A DNA stretch of 64,000 nt from contig CBDDJT010000004.1 in the NCBI GenBank assembly GCA_965229765.1, forward strand, positions 1,302,001 through 1,366,000. The letters run 5' to 3'. The position numbers and the translations under genes were made by a program. This DNA comes from ASV31 sp965229765 (GTDB lineage Bacteria > Pseudomonadota > Alphaproteobacteria > Rhodobacterales > Rhodobacteraceae). Positions within the stretch are counted from its first letter, which is position 1. Every line of letters starts with the position of its first letter. Positions 1-8,934 of this stretch are shown here, in pieces. The notes beneath the pieces are model-generated. The model was not told where the DNA came from. It saw nothing but the letters and a program-made list of their open reading frames with translations, and searched no databases.

Positions 1-2637
1 GTAATAGACCTTGCCAGAACACATCACGACGCGGCGGATCTTGTCGTCGGGTTGCAGTTGCAGGTCCGAGTGGCCCTTTTCGGCGTCGTCCCACAGCACG
101 CGGTGGAAGGACGAACCGGTGGTGAAATCATCCACGTCCGAGATCGCCAGCTTGTGCCGGAGAAGCGACTTGGGCGTCATCAGGACCAGCGGCTTGCGGT
201 AGCTGCGGTGGATCTGGCGGCGCAGGATGTGGAAGTAGTTCGCCGGCGTCGTGCAGTTGGCGACGATCCAGTTGTCCTCGGCGCACATTTGCAGGAAGCG
301 TTCGAGGCGGGCCGAGGAGTGTTCGGGCCCCTGGCCCTCGTAGCCGTGGGGCAGAAGCATCACCAGACCCGACATGCGCAGCCACTTTCGTTCGCCCGAG
401 CTGATGAACTGGTCGAACATGATCTGCGCGCCGTTGGCGAAGTCGCCGAACTGGGCTTCCCACATGGTCAGTGCGTTGGGTTCCGCCAGGCTGAAGCCGT
501 ACTCGAAGCCCAGCACCGCGTATTCCGAGAGCATCGAGTCGATGACCTCGTAGCGGGCCTGCCCCTCGCGGATGTGGTTCAGCGCGTGGTGACGTTCCTC
601 GGTCTCCTGGTCGATGAAGGCCGAGTGGCGTTGCGAGAAGGTGCCGCGCGTGCTGTCCTGACCGGCAAGGCGCACGGGGTAGCCTTCTGTCATCAGGCTG
701 CCGAAGGCGAGCGCTTCGGCGGTGGCCCAGTCAAAACCCGTGCCGGTTTCGAACATCTGCTGCTTGGCTTCCAGAAGGCGGCCCACGGTCTTGTGCAGGC
801 TGAAGCCGTCGGGAACGCGCGTCAGCGCCGCGCCGACCTCTGCCAGCGTTTCGGGTGCAATCGAGGTCTGGCCGCGCTGGTAGTCCTCGCCCTGCCGGTC
901 CAGATGGCTCCACCGTCCATCGAGCCAGTCGGCCTTGTTGGGCTTGTAGTCCTTGCCGGCCTCGAACTCTTCGTTGAGCTGCGACTGGAAGGCGGCCTTC
1001 ATGTCCTCGATCTCGCCCTCTGGGATGAGACCGTCCTTGACCAGGCGCTCTGTATAAAGCTGAAGCGTCGTCTTGTGACGCTTGATGCGCTTGTACATCA
1101 CCGGGTTGGTGAACATCGGTTCGTCGCCCTCGTTGTGGCCGAACCGGCGGTAGCAGAAGATGTCGATGACGACGTCCTTGCCGAACTTCTGCCGGAACTC
1201 GATTGCCACCTTGGCGGCGTGCACGACGGCTTCGGGGTCGTCGCCGTTGACGTGGAAGATCGGCGCCTCGACCATCAGGGCGATGTCGGTCGGATAGGGC
1301 GAGGACCGCGAGAAGTGCGGCGCCGTGGTAAAGCCGATCTGGTTGTTCACGACGAGATGGATGGTGCCGCCGGTGCGATGCCCGCGCAGGCCCGAAAGCC
1401 CGAAGCATTCGGCCACGACACCCTGCCCGGCAAAGGCCGCGTCGCCATGCAGGAGAACGGGCAGGACGGCGGTGCGCTGGGCGTCGCCAAGCTGATCCTG
1501 CTTGGCGCGGACCTTGCCAAGGACAACGGGGTTCACCGCTTCGAGGTGGCTGGGGTTCGCGGTCAGCGACAGATGGACGGAGTTGCCGTCGAATTCACGG
1601 TCCGACGAGGCGCCGAGGTGATATTTCACATCGCCCGAACCATCGACGTCTTCTGGCTTGAAGCTGCCGCCCTGAAACTCGTTGAAGATGGCGCGATAGG
1701 GCTTGCCCATCACGTTGGCCAGCACCGACAGGCGGCCGCGGTGCGGCATTCCGATGACGATTTCCTTGACGCCCAGCGCACCGCCGCGCTTGATGATCTG
1801 TTCCATCGCGGGGATCAGCGCCTCGCCCCCGTCGAGGCCAAAGCGTTTGGTGCCCATGTACTTGACGTGCAGGAACTTTTCGAAGCCCTCGGCTTCTACC
1901 AGCTTGTTCAGGATGGCGCGGCGACCTTCGCGGGTGAAGCGGATTTCCTTGTTGAAGCCCTCGATCCGTTCCTTGAGCCAGCCGGCCTCTTCGGGGTTCG
2001 AGATGTGCATGTACTGAAGCGCGAAGGTGCCGCAGTAGGTGCGCCGCACGATGTCGAGGATTTCCCGCACCGAGGCCAGTTGCAGGCCCAGCACGTTGTC
2101 GAGAAAGATCGGGCGGTCGTAGTCGGCGTCGGTGAAGCCGTAGCTCTTCGGGTCAAGCTCTGGGTGGGGTGTGGGTTCCTGCATCCCGAGAGGATCGAGA
2201 TCGGCGGCAAGGTGGCCGCGGATCCGGTAGGCGCGGATCAGCATCAGGGCGCGGATCGAATCCAGAACGGCGCGCTTGATCTGTTCGTCGGACACCAGAA
2301 CGCCGGCATCGGCGGCTTTGGCCTTGATCTTGTCGGCGGCGGCCCTTGCCTCTTTCAGGCCGGGCGCGGGCGCGGCGGGCCATTGACCGTCAAGCGCGTG
2401 GGTCAGGTCGTCCGACGGCGTCGGCGGCCAGTCGGCGCGCGCCCAGCTGGGGCCCGCGGCCTCGTGCTTTATGCTAACCTCGTCATCGCCGAGCTGGCGG
2501 AAGAACTGTTGCCATGCCTCGTCCACGGCGTCGGGATCATTGGCGTAGCGTGCGTAAAGCTGTTCGATGTATTCGGCGTTGTGGCCCTGAAGGAAGGACG
2601 AGGCCTTGAACTGGTCGTTCGGGGACTGGTCGGTCAT
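1..2637 (-). CDS. sucA: 2-oxoglutarate dehydrogenase E1 component, 3' end cut by window edge
   Basis: Thiamine-diphosphate-dependent E1 subunit of the cytoplasmic 2-oxoglutarate dehydrogenase complex. It decarboxylates 2-oxoglutarate and hands the succinyl group to E2 in the TCA cycle. 879 codons are visible; the family in this order is about 985 residues, so roughly the last 105 lie beyond base 1, as presumably do sucB and lpd. The N-terminal helix (NAEYIEQLYARY) is the usual E2/E3-binding segment. NGDDPEA near residue 461 and GHNEGDEP near residue 500 are cofactor and Mg-binding loops. The ATG overlaps the stop of the upstream DUF805 gene in an ATGA junction, so the two are co-transcribed with sucCD. 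Confidence 0.97.
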   Translation of the reverse strand, partial: MTDQSPNDQFKASSFLQGHNAEYIEQLYARYANDPDAVDEAWQQFFRQLGDDEVSIKHEAAGPSWARADWPPTPSDDLTHALDGQWPAAPAPGLKEARAAADKIKAKAADAGVLVSDEQIKRAVLDSIRALMLIRAYRIRGHLAADLDPLGMQEPTPHPELDPKSYGFTDADYDRPIFLDNVLGLQLASVREILDIVRRTYCGTFALQYMHISNPEEAGWLKERIEGFNKEIRFTREGRRAILNKLVEAEGFEKFLHVKYMGTKRFGLDGGEALIPAMEQIIKRGGALGVKEIVIGMPHRGRLSVLANVMGKPYRAIFNEFQGGSFKPEDVDGSGDVKYHLGASSDREFDGNSVHLSLTANPSHLEAVNPVVLGKVRAKQDQLGDAQRTAVLPVLLHGDAAFAGQGVVAECFGLSGLRGHRTGGTIHLVVNNQIGFTTAPHFSRSSPYPTDIALMVEAPIFHVNGDDPEAVVHAAKVAIEFRQKFGKDVVIDIFCYRRFGHNEGDEPMFTNPVMYKRIKRHKTTLQLYTERLVKDGLIPEGEIEDMKAAFQSQLNEEFEAGKDYKPNKADWLDGRWSHLDRQGEDYQRGQTSIAPETLAEVGAALTRVPDGFSLHKTVGRLLEAKQQMFETGTGFDWATAEALAFGSLMTEGYPVRLAGQDSTRGTFSQRHSAFIDQETEERHHALNHIREGQARYEVIDSMLSEYAVLGFEYGFSLAEPNALTMWEAQFGDFANGAQIMFDQFISSGERKWLRMSGLVMLLPHGYEGQGPEHSSARLERFLQMCAEDNWIVANCTTPANYFHILRRQIHRSYRKPLVLMTPKSLLRHKLAISDVDDFTTGSSFHRVLWDDAEKGHSDLQLQPDDKIRRVVMCSGKVYY

Positions 2638-3164
2638 GACGTCACCTGTTGGGGATTGGGGCCATATGGGTTGGCGCCCGGCTGGCTGGGCCGCGTCAGC
2701 CACCAGAGCACGAGAAGCGGAGAGATCATGAGGACGATCACGCCCAGAAGAGCGATCAGCCCGCCGACACCGGCGAAGATCGCGCCGAAGTCGCCTGCCA
2801 TCAGCGCCTCGGTCCCGCCGAGAAAACCGATGAACGAGAACATGCCGACCATGACGATCAGGGGATAGAGCAGGTAGATGCCCGCGCGTCCGCTGTCGTG
2901 CATCCGCCGCCAGCCCGCAGCCAGTGCCGGAAGCAGCATGGCCAGCGTGAAGATCGCGGCCAGCGGCCCGTTCGAGCGCAGTTCGAACTGACCGGGGGCG
3001 ATCTCGACCATGCGGGTGCCGAACAGGGCGCCGTCGATCGCCCCGAACACGAGGTTGCCCAGAATCAGAAACAGTGCAAACCACCAGTATTCGGGCCGCG
3101 AGGCGCGGCCCGAGAACGTGGCGTACTTGCGCAGGCAGGTTCTGACGGCTTCGCGGAAGCCCAC
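2634..3164 (-). CDS. DUF805 family membrane protein
   Basis: 176-residue polytopic inner-membrane protein of the DUF805 family, function unknown. The N-terminus has the family signature: a short cytoplasmic helix with F-SGRASRPEYWWF around residues 17-30, followed by about four hydrophobic segments. The last one ends near residue 165, before a Pro/Asn-rich tail. It lies between sucD (20 nt upstream) and sucA (4-nt ATGA overlap), so it is translated as part of the suc operon. Nothing in the sequence says why a membrane protein sits here. The family is sound; a role in 2-oxoglutarate dehydrogenase function would be speculation. Confidence 0.85.
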   Translation of the reverse strand: MGFREAVRTCLRKYATFSGRASRPEYWWFALFLILGNLVFGAIDGALFGTRMVEIAPGQFELRSNGPLAAIFTLAMLLPALAAGWRRMHDSGRAGIYLLYPLIVMVGMFSFIGFLGGTEALMAGDFGAIFAGVGGLIALLGVIVLMISPLLVLWWLTRPSQPGANPYGPNPQQVTS

Positions 3165-3184
3165 GGGGTGTCTCCTGTTACCTG

Positions 3185-4066
3185 TTATCCGATGGCGGCA
3201 AGCACCGCCTGGCCCAGCCCCGCGGGGCTGTCGGCCACGACGATGCCGGCGGCTTTCATCGCCTCTATCTTGTCCTCGGCGCCGCCCTTGCCGCCTGCGA
3301 CGATGGCGCCCGCGTGGCCCATGCGGCGGCCCGGAGGCGCGGTGCGGCCGGCGATAAAGCCCGCGGTGGGCTTCCAGCGGCCGCGCTTTTTCTCGTCGGC
3401 GAGGAACTGGGCGGCTTCTTCCTCGGCGCTGCCGCCGATCTCGCCGATCATGATGATCGAATGCGTCTCGTCATCGGCGAGGAACCATTCCAGCACGTCG
3501 AGGTGTTCGGTCCCCTTGATCGGGTCGCCGCCGATGCCGACGCAGGTGGACTGGCCCAGCCCGACGTCGGTGGTCTGCTTGACCGCTTCGTAGGTGAGCG
3601 TGCCCGAACGGCTGACGACGCCGACGCTGCCACGCTTGTGGATGTGGCCGGGCATGATGCCGATCTTGCAGGCGTCGGGCGTGATGACGCCGGGGCAGTT
3701 GGGGCCGATCAGCGTGGTTTTCGAGCCTTCGAGCGCGCGCTTGACGGTCATCATGTCGAGGACCGGGATGCCCTCGGTGATGCAGACGACGAGCGGGATT
3801 TCCGCGTCGATGGCTTCGAGGATCGAGTCGGCGGCAAACGGCGGCGGGACGTAGATCACGCTTGCGTTCGCGCCGGTTGCGGCCACGGCCTCGTGGCAGG
3901 AGTTGAAGACCGGCAGGTCGAGGTGGGATTGCCCGCCCTTGCCGGGGGTCACGCCGCCGACCATCCTGGTGCCATAGGCGATGGCCTGTTCGGAGTGAAA
4001 GGTGCCCTGGGAGCCGGTGAAGCCCTGGCAGATCACCTTGGTGTTTTCGTCGACGAGTACGGCCAT
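3185..4066 (-). CDS. sucD: Succinate-CoA ligase (ADP-forming) subunit alpha
   Basis: Alpha subunit of succinyl-CoA synthetase, which forms ATP or GTP from succinyl-CoA in the TCA cycle. At 293 residues it is full length. The N-terminal CoA-binding Rossmann domain shows GFTGSQGTFHSEQA at residues 16-29. The phosphohistidine loop GHAGAIVAGG lies near residue 250, with H251 the likely phosphorylated residue. It follows sucC with a gap of about 70 nt and precedes the DUF805 gene, all on the minus strand. The ATG is preceded by a good ribosome binding site (GGAGGC). Confidence 0.97.
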   Translation of the reverse strand: MAVLVDENTKVICQGFTGSQGTFHSEQAIAYGTRMVGGVTPGKGGQSHLDLPVFNSCHEAVAATGANASVIYVPPPFAADSILEAIDAEIPLVVCITEGIPVLDMMTVKRALEGSKTTLIGPNCPGVITPDACKIGIMPGHIHKRGSVGVVSRSGTLTYEAVKQTTDVGLGQSTCVGIGGDPIKGTEHLDVLEWFLADDETHSIIMIGEIGGSAEEEAAQFLADEKKRGRWKPTAGFIAGRTAPPGRRMGHAGAIVAGGKGGAEDKIEAMKAAGIVVADSPAGLGQAVLAAIG

Positions 4067-4138
4067 CGGGGCCTCCTTCGTGGGGCGGGGTCTGGCCCGC
4101 CATTGTCTTCGGGTGGCGGGACGGGCCCGCCGGAGGGT

Positions 4139-5332
4139 TCAGCCTTTGACCGCCTGCACGATCTTTTCGGCGGCGTCCGACAGGTCGTCGGCGGCGATGA
4201 CGGCGAGGCCGGAGGAGTTGATGATCTCCTTGCCCTTCTCGACGTTCGTGCCTTCGAGGCGCACCACCAGCGGGACCTGAAGCCCGACCTCCTTGACCGC
4301 GGCGATCACGCCCTCGGCGATGATGTCGCAGCGCATGATGCCGCCGAAGATGTTCACCAGGATGCCTTTGACGTTGGGGTCCGAGGTGATGATCTTGAAC
4401 GCCTCTGTCACCTTTTCCTTGGTGGCGCCGCCGCCCACGTCGAGGAAGTTGGCCGGTTCCGAGCCGTAGAGCTTGATGATGTCCATCGTCGCCATGGCGA
4501 GGCCCGCGCCGTTGACCATGCAGCCGATCTCGCCATCCAGCGCGATGTAGTTCAGGTCGTACTTGGACGCGGCGAGTTCCTTGGGGTCTTCTTCGGTCTC
4601 GTCGCGTAGCGCGGCGATGTCGGCGTGGCGGTAGGTGGCGTTGCCGTCGAAGCCCATCTTGGCGTCGAGGCATTTCAGGTCGCCCTCGTCGGTGACGATG
4701 AGCGGGTTGATTTCCAGCATCTCCATGTCCTTGTCGACGAAGAGCCGGTAGAGCGTGCCCATCAGCGCCACGCACTGCTTCACCTGCTTGCCCGTCAGGC
4801 CAAGGGCAAAGGCGATGCGGCGGCCATGGTAGGGCTGGTAGCCGGTGACCGGATCGACGGCGAAGGACAGGATCTTTTCGGGCGTCGAGGCTGCGACCTC
4901 TTCGATGTCCATGCCGCCCTCTGTCGAGCAGACGAAGGCGATGCGGCTGGTCTGCCGGTCAACAAGGAGCGCGAGGTAAAGTTCGGTCTCGATGCCCGAA
5001 CCATCCTCGATGTAGATACGGTTGACGACCTTGCCCGCAGGGCCGGTCTGGTGTGTCACGAGCGTGCGGCCCAGCATCCGCTTGGCCTCTTCCGCGGCTT
5101 CCTCGACCGACTTGGCGAGACGGACGCCGCCCTTTTCGCCGGCGTCGGCCTCCTTGAAGCTGCCCTTGCCGCGGCCCCCGGCGTGGATCTGCGCCTTGAC
5201 GACCCAGAGCGGCCCGTCGAGCGCGCCGGCGGCGGTCTTGGCCTCTTCGGCCCGCATTACCGCGCGCCCGTCGGACACCGGCGCGCCATAGTCGCGCAGA
5301 AGCGCCTTGGCCTGATACTCGTGGATGTTCAT
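4139..5332 (-). CDS. sucC: Succinate-CoA ligase (ADP-forming) subunit beta
   Basis: Beta subunit of succinyl-CoA synthetase, carrying the ATP-grasp nucleotide site and the succinate-binding domain. The 397 residues match the family. The start MNIHEYQAKALLRDYG is the canonical N-terminus. The Gly-rich HAGGRGKGSFKEA (near residue 50) is the ATP-grasp region, and the C-terminal half has the GILVNIFGGIMRCD ligase motif. It is the first gene of the sucC-sucD-DUF805-sucA operon. The 378-bp gap upstream to mdh carries a two-dyad inverted repeat (5441-5473), probably an operator. Confidence 0.97.
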   Translation of the reverse strand: MNIHEYQAKALLRDYGAPVSDGRAVMRAEEAKTAAGALDGPLWVVKAQIHAGGRGKGSFKEADAGEKGGVRLAKSVEEAAEEAKRMLGRTLVTHQTGPAGKVVNRIYIEDGSGIETELYLALLVDRQTSRIAFVCSTEGGMDIEEVAASTPEKILSFAVDPVTGYQPYHGRRIAFALGLTGKQVKQCVALMGTLYRLFVDKDMEMLEINPLIVTDEGDLKCLDAKMGFDGNATYRHADIAALRDETEEDPKELAASKYDLNYIALDGEIGCMVNGAGLAMATMDIIKLYGSEPANFLDVGGGATKEKVTEAFKIITSDPNVKGILVNIFGGIMRCDIIAEGVIAAVKEVGLQVPLVVRLEGTNVEKGKEIINSSGLAVIAADDLSDAAEKIVQAVKG

Positions 5333-5440
5333 GGAAATGCTGTCCCGTTTGTCCGTGTTTCAGCCGTATTGGCACAGGGACAAAGGCGGAATACAGGTTT
5401 TTTGGCCCGGATGCGGCGTCTTGACCGGGATTTTCACCAT

Positions 5441-5473
5441 TTGTGATCAGACGTTTTCAGGGTGTGATCACAA
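5441..5473. promoter_or_regulatory. Inverted repeat upstream of sucC, matching one upstream of sdhC
   Basis: The arms TTGTGATCA (5441-5449) and TGATCACAA (5465-5473) form a perfect 9-bp inverted repeat with a 15-nt spacer. The right arm also sits inside a perfect 10-bp palindrome, TGTGATCACA (5463-5472). It lies about 110 nt upstream of the sucC start. A near-identical element occurs before sdhC (11532-11563), including the TTTTC-GGG spacer, so a shared transcription factor site is the best explanation. The rest of the gap between sucC (5332) and the mdh terminator (5661) shows no gene. Confidence 0.6.
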
Positions 5474-5660
5474 AATGCGTTCGCAGCGTGCGAAATTCGG
5501 TATCCCCTTGTGTACACTGACCCGACTCAGCCGCGCCGCGCAACAGGGCATGTCGCATCAAATCGAATTCGCCGCGGCCCCGGAGCGTGATTGCCGTGCC
5601 AGCCGCGACCCCCGGGGCGATGGCGACCGCGCGCGTCCGATCGGGTGCGATATGCCATGA

Positions 5661-5693
5661 AAAAGGGGGCGCCGGTTCGAGGCGCCCCCTTTT
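5661..5693 (-). terminator. Rho-independent terminator of mdh
   Basis: A perfect 13-bp stem, 5661-5673 paired with 5681-5693, encloses a 7-nt loop. On the minus strand the stem runs into a five-T tract. It begins 18 nt beyond the mdh stop codon and separates mdh from the sucC promoter region. A mirrored A/T tract means it could also stop plus-strand transcription. Confidence 0.85.
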
Positions 5694-5710
5694 TCCGTGT
5701 TGCGGACGGA

Positions 5711-6673
5711 TCAGGCCAGCGTTTGGTCGATGCCCTTGCAGGCCTCGACAAGGCCCTTCACCGCATCGACCGACTTGTCGAACATCACCTGCTCGTCCTT
5801 GTTGAGCTTGATGTCCACGATCCGCTCGATCCCGCCGGCGCCGATGATGGTGGGCACGCCCACGTACATGCCCTTGAGGCCAAACTCGCCATCGCAATGG
5901 GCGGCGCAGGGCAGAAGGCGCTTTTGGTCCTTCAGGTAGGCCTCTGCCATCTCGATGGCGCTGGTGGCCGGCGCGTAGAACGCGCTTCCGGTCTTCAGGA
6001 GGCCGACGATCTCGGCGCCGCCGTCACGGGTGCGCTGCACGATGGCGTCCAGCTTTTCCTGCGTGGTCCAGCCCATGCCCACGAGGTCGGGCAGGGGAAT
6101 GCCGGCGACGGTGGAATAGCGGGTGAGCGGCACCATGGTGTCGCCGTGGCCGCCCAGAACGAAGGCGGTGACGTCCTTCATCGAGACGTCGAATTCCAGC
6201 GACAGGAAGTGGCGGAAACGGGCGCTGTCCAGAACGCCGGCCATGCCGCACACCTTGGCGTGGGGCAGGCCCGAGAATTCGCGCAGGGCCCAGACCATCG
6301 CGTCGAGCGGGTTGGTGATGCAGATGACAAAGGCGTCGGGGGCATGGGCCTTGATGCCCTCGCCCACCGATTTCATGACCTTGAGGTTGATGCCCAGCAG
6401 GTCGTCGCGGCTCATCCCCGGTTTGCGGGGGACACCGGCGGTGACGATGCAGACGTCCGCGCCGGCGATGTCGGCATAGTCGGTCGTGCCCTTGAGCGTG
6501 GCGTCGAAGCCTTCGGAGGGGCCCGATTCCGCGATGTCGAGCGCCTTGCCCTGCGGCACGCCGTCGGCGATGTCGAAGAGAACCACGTCGCCCAGCTCTT
6601 TCAGCGCGACGAGATGGGCGAGCGTGCCCCCGATCTGTCCCGCGCCAATGAGCGCGATCTTGGGTCTGGCCAT
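5711..6673 (-). CDS. mdh: Malate dehydrogenase (NAD)
   Basis: LDH-like malate dehydrogenase, which oxidises malate to oxaloacetate in the TCA cycle. At 320 residues it is full length. The NAD-binding GAGQIGG lies at residues 10-16. The catalytic histidine is in GGHGDTMVPL near residue 176, and the substrate-binding arginine loop is in GVPRKPGMSRDDLL. It ends at a strong hairpin terminator (5661-5693), so despite sharing a strand with the suc genes it appears to be its own transcription unit. Confidence 0.97.
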   Translation of the reverse strand: MARPKIALIGAGQIGGTLAHLVALKELGDVVLFDIADGVPQGKALDIAESGPSEGFDATLKGTTDYADIAGADVCIVTAGVPRKPGMSRDDLLGINLKVMKSVGEGIKAHAPDAFVICITNPLDAMVWALREFSGLPHAKVCGMAGVLDSARFRHFLSLEFDVSMKDVTAFVLGGHGDTMVPLTRYSTVAGIPLPDLVGMGWTTQEKLDAIVQRTRDGGAEIVGLLKTGSAFYAPATSAIEMAEAYLKDQKRLLPCAAHCDGEFGLKGMYVGVPTIIGAGGIERIVDIKLNKDEQVMFDKSVDAVKGLVEACKGIDQTLA

Positions 6674-6834
6674 GTTGGGTCTCCGGTCCGTTGTATGACG
6701 CGCGCTGCGTAGTGCCTTGGGACCTTTCGCGCAAGTGCGCTGCGCCGCGGCGCGGAATGGAGACCTGCGTTTCTGTGGGCGCGCGGTTCCTGTAAAGCAT
6801 TTGTGAAACTTGGAATTGAGGGACCCGCAGGGTG

Positions 6835-7584
6835 ATGACGCTGGACCTTGTCTTTTTCGCTGTGGCGGTGCCCGCGGTGCTTTTTGCGGGCATTTCCAAG
6901 GGCGGGTTCGGGTCTGGCGCGTCCTTTGCGGCGACGCCGGCGCTGGCGCTGATTCTCGACCCGGCGGTGGCGCTGGGGCTGATGCTGCCTCTGTTGATGC
7001 TGATGGATTTCAGCGCGCTGCGGCCCTACTGGGGGCGCTGGCACTGGCCCTCGGCGCGGGCGCTTCTGATCGGCAGCGTGCCGGGCGTACTCTTGGGGCT
7101 GGCGCTGTGGCGGGTGGCGGACCCCGACGTTTTTCGATTTCTGATCGGGGTGATCTCGATCGGGTTCGTGGTGTTCCAGGTGGGGCGAACACGGGGATGG
7201 ATCCGCCCGCCAGCGCGGGAAATGGGGACGGTGGCGGGGATCGTCACGGGCGCGGGGGCCGGGTTCACCACCTTCGTCAGCCACGCGGGCGGGCCGGTGG
7301 CGGCGGTCTACCTGTTGTCACGGCGGATCACCAAGACCGAGTACCAGGCGACGACGGTCGTGGTGTTCTGGATCATCAACCTGATGAAGATCGGGCCCTA
7401 TGCAGGGCTTGGGATCATCACCCGCGACAGCCTTTGGGCCAACGTGCTGCTGGCGCCGGTGGCGGTGGCGGGGGTCTTCCTGGGGGTTTGGGCGCACCGC
7501 GCCGTGCCGGAACGGGTGTTCTTCGGACTGACCTACGTGTTCCTTGTCGGCGCGGGGCTGAAGCTTATGTGGGACGCGCTTTAG
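6835..7584 (+). CDS. TSUP family (TauE/SafE) membrane transporter
   Basis: 249-residue integral membrane protein of the sulfite exporter TauE/SafE (TSUP) family, which exports small organic or sulfur anions. It opens with a hydrophobic helix followed by GISKGGFGSG (about residues 20-29), the family N-terminal signature. The repeat equivalent GAGAGFTTFVSHAGGPVAA appears in the second half, and about 7-8 hydrophobic segments are visible. A GTG directly precedes the chosen ATG and could also start it. It diverges from mdh and converges on the small secreted protein at 7586, with one base between the stops. The substrate cannot be inferred. Confidence 0.88.
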   Translation: MTLDLVFFAVAVPAVLFAGISKGGFGSGASFAATPALALILDPAVALGLMLPLLMLMDFSALRPYWGRWHWPSARALLIGSVPGVLLGLALWRVADPDVFRFLIGVISIGFVVFQVGRTRGWIRPPAREMGTVAGIVTGAGAGFTTFVSHAGGPVAAVYLLSRRITKTEYQATTVVVFWIINLMKIGPYAGLGIITRDSLWANVLLAPVAVAGVFLGVWAHRAVPERVFFGLTYVFLVGAGLKLMWDAL

Positions 7585-7585
7585 C

Positions 7586-7894
7586 TCAGGCGTCCTCGCC
7601 CCCGACAAGGGTTTCGCCGACATGCTCATAGCCCTGGCCGGCGGCAACGAGGCAGGTCAGGCCCGAAGGCAGGGTGACGGTGATCGTCCAGGTGCCGGTT
7701 TCCGCCGAGGCGAACAGTTCCATCACGGTATTGTTGGCGGCAAGGCCCACCGACTGGCGGCTTTCGCCATAGGCCGAGGCGAGGCGATGCAGCACCTGCG
7801 CGCGGTCGGCGCAGTTGGGATTGCCCTGCGCGGCGGCGGGCAGGACGGGCAGGCAGGCGGCCAAGAGCGCGAACGCGGAGAGAAGCCGGGTCAT
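7586..7894 (-). CDS. Small secreted protein of unknown function
   Basis: 102 residues. The first 22 (a basic start, a hydrophobic core and a PAAAQG cleavage region) form a clear Sec signal peptide, so the mature product of about 80 residues is periplasmic. It contains two cysteines (CADR near 28 and CLVAAG near 81), suggesting one disulfide, and the segment ETGTWTITVTLPSGLTCLV looks like a beta-hairpin. I do not recognise a named family. It stands alone, facing mcl2 across a 180-bp divergent gap. Confidence 0.75.
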   Translation of the reverse strand: MTRLLSAFALLAACLPVLPAAAQGNPNCADRAQVLHRLASAYGESRQSVGLAANNTVMELFASAETGTWTITVTLPSGLTCLVAAGQGYEHVGETLVGGEDA

Positions 7895-8044
7895 CGTGAA
7901 GCCTTTCGCTTGGGGAGGGGCCCTTGTGGCCCGCGTGGGGAAAAGCCTGTGCCCGGTGTCTCAGAAATTGGTTAACAGAGCGTTCGCGGTTTCTGCGGCG
8001 CAGCATTTTCGGGGTTGCGGAAATGCCGTGAAATGTGATGGCTG

Positions 8045-8061
8045 ACGCAACAATATTGCGT
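8045..8061. promoter_or_regulatory. Inverted repeat immediately upstream of mcl2
   Basis: The perfect arms ACGCAA (8045-8050) and TTGCGT (8056-8061) are spaced by 5 nt and abut the GGAGG ribosome binding site of mcl2 at 8062-8066. TTGC/GCAA motifs also occur between the EMC pathway genes ecm and ccr. This may therefore be an operator for an EMC regulator, or a hairpin that affects translation. Confidence 0.35.
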
Positions 8062-8073
8062 GGAGGCAGAATC

Positions 8074-8934
8074 ATGGACGCTGTGGAACGCCCGTTCCGG
8101 TCGGTTCTCTACATTCCGGGATCGAACGCGCGGGCTTTGGACAAGGCGCGCGGCCTTCCGGCGGACGCGATCATCTTCGATCTGGAGGATGCGGTGGCGC
8201 CCGACGCGAAGGAGGCCGCGCGCCGCCAGCTGGCCGCGACGCTGGCCGAGGGCGGCTATGGGCCGCGCGCGCGGATCGTCCGGGTCAACGCCCTGACCAC
8301 GCCCTGGGGCGCGGCGGACATCGCGGCGATGCAGGGGGCGGACGCTATCCTCTTGCCCAAGGTGAACGGGGTGGCGGACGTGGCGGCGGCCGCGGCGCTT
8401 GCCCCCGATACCCCGCTTTGGGCCATGATCGAGACGCCCTTGGGGGTGCTGAACGCGGCGGCAATCGCGGCTCATCCTGCCATGCAGGGCTTTGTCCTTG
8501 GCACGAACGACCTGGCCAAGGATATCGGTTGCCGCACCGGCGGCGACCGCATGGCCCTGATGACAAGTCTTCAGTTGTCGATCCTTGGGGCGCGGGCGGC
8601 GGGCATCGTGGCGGTGGACGGTGTCTATAATGCGTTCCGTGACGCGGACGGTCTGCGCGCCGAAGCCGAACAGGGCCGCGCGCTGGGCTTCGACGGCAAG
8701 ACGCTGATCCATCCGGCACAGCTGGCGGTGGCCAACGAGGTCTTTGCCCCCGATCCGGCAGAGCTGGAGCTTGCGCGGCGGCGGATCGAGGTTTTCGAGG
8801 CGGCAGAGGCTGCCGGGCAGGGCGTTGCCGTGCTAGAGGGTGAAATCGTGGAGAACCTGCACGTGGCCGTTGCCCGCGCCCTGATCGCGCGCGCCGAGGT
8901 CATCGCGCGCATGGAGAAGGATGCGAATTCATGA
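8074..8934 (+). CDS. mcl2: (3S)-malyl-CoA thioesterase / CoA ester lyase (HpcH/HpaI family)
   Basis: 286-residue member of the HpcH/HpaI aldolase and citrate-lyase beta family. In Rhodobacter sphaeroides the paralogue next to mch hydrolyses (3S)-malyl-CoA to malate, the last step of glyoxylate assimilation in the EMC pathway. Visible motifs are LYIPGSNARALDKA (residues 12-25), the metal-site segment FDLEDAV (35-41), MIETPLGVLNA, LGTNDLAKDIG and HPAQL. The ATG at 8074 is preferred to an upstream in-frame GTG/ATG because GGAGG lies 8 nt upstream. The stop overlaps nnrU (ATGA). Thioesterase rather than lyase is inferred from synteny and length. Confidence 0.85.
   Translation: MDAVERPFRSVLYIPGSNARALDKARGLPADAIIFDLEDAVAPDAKEAARRQLAATLAEGGYGPRARIVRVNALTTPWGAADIAAMQGADAILLPKVNGVADVAAAAALAPDTPLWAMIETPLGVLNAAAIAAHPAMQGFVLGTNDLAKDIGCRTGGDRMALMTSLQLSILGARAAGIVAVDGVYNAFRDADGLRAEAEQGRALGFDGKTLIHPAQLAVANEVFAPDPAELELARRRIEVFEAAEAAGQGVAVLEGEIVENLHVAVARALIARAEVIARMEKDANS

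Noticed and set aside
52..2868. A 938-codon open frame on the plus strand opposite sucA and the DUF805 gene
   Set aside because: Antisense to a clear sucA reading. Its protein is low in meaningful motifs and is a by-product of high-GC third codon positions.
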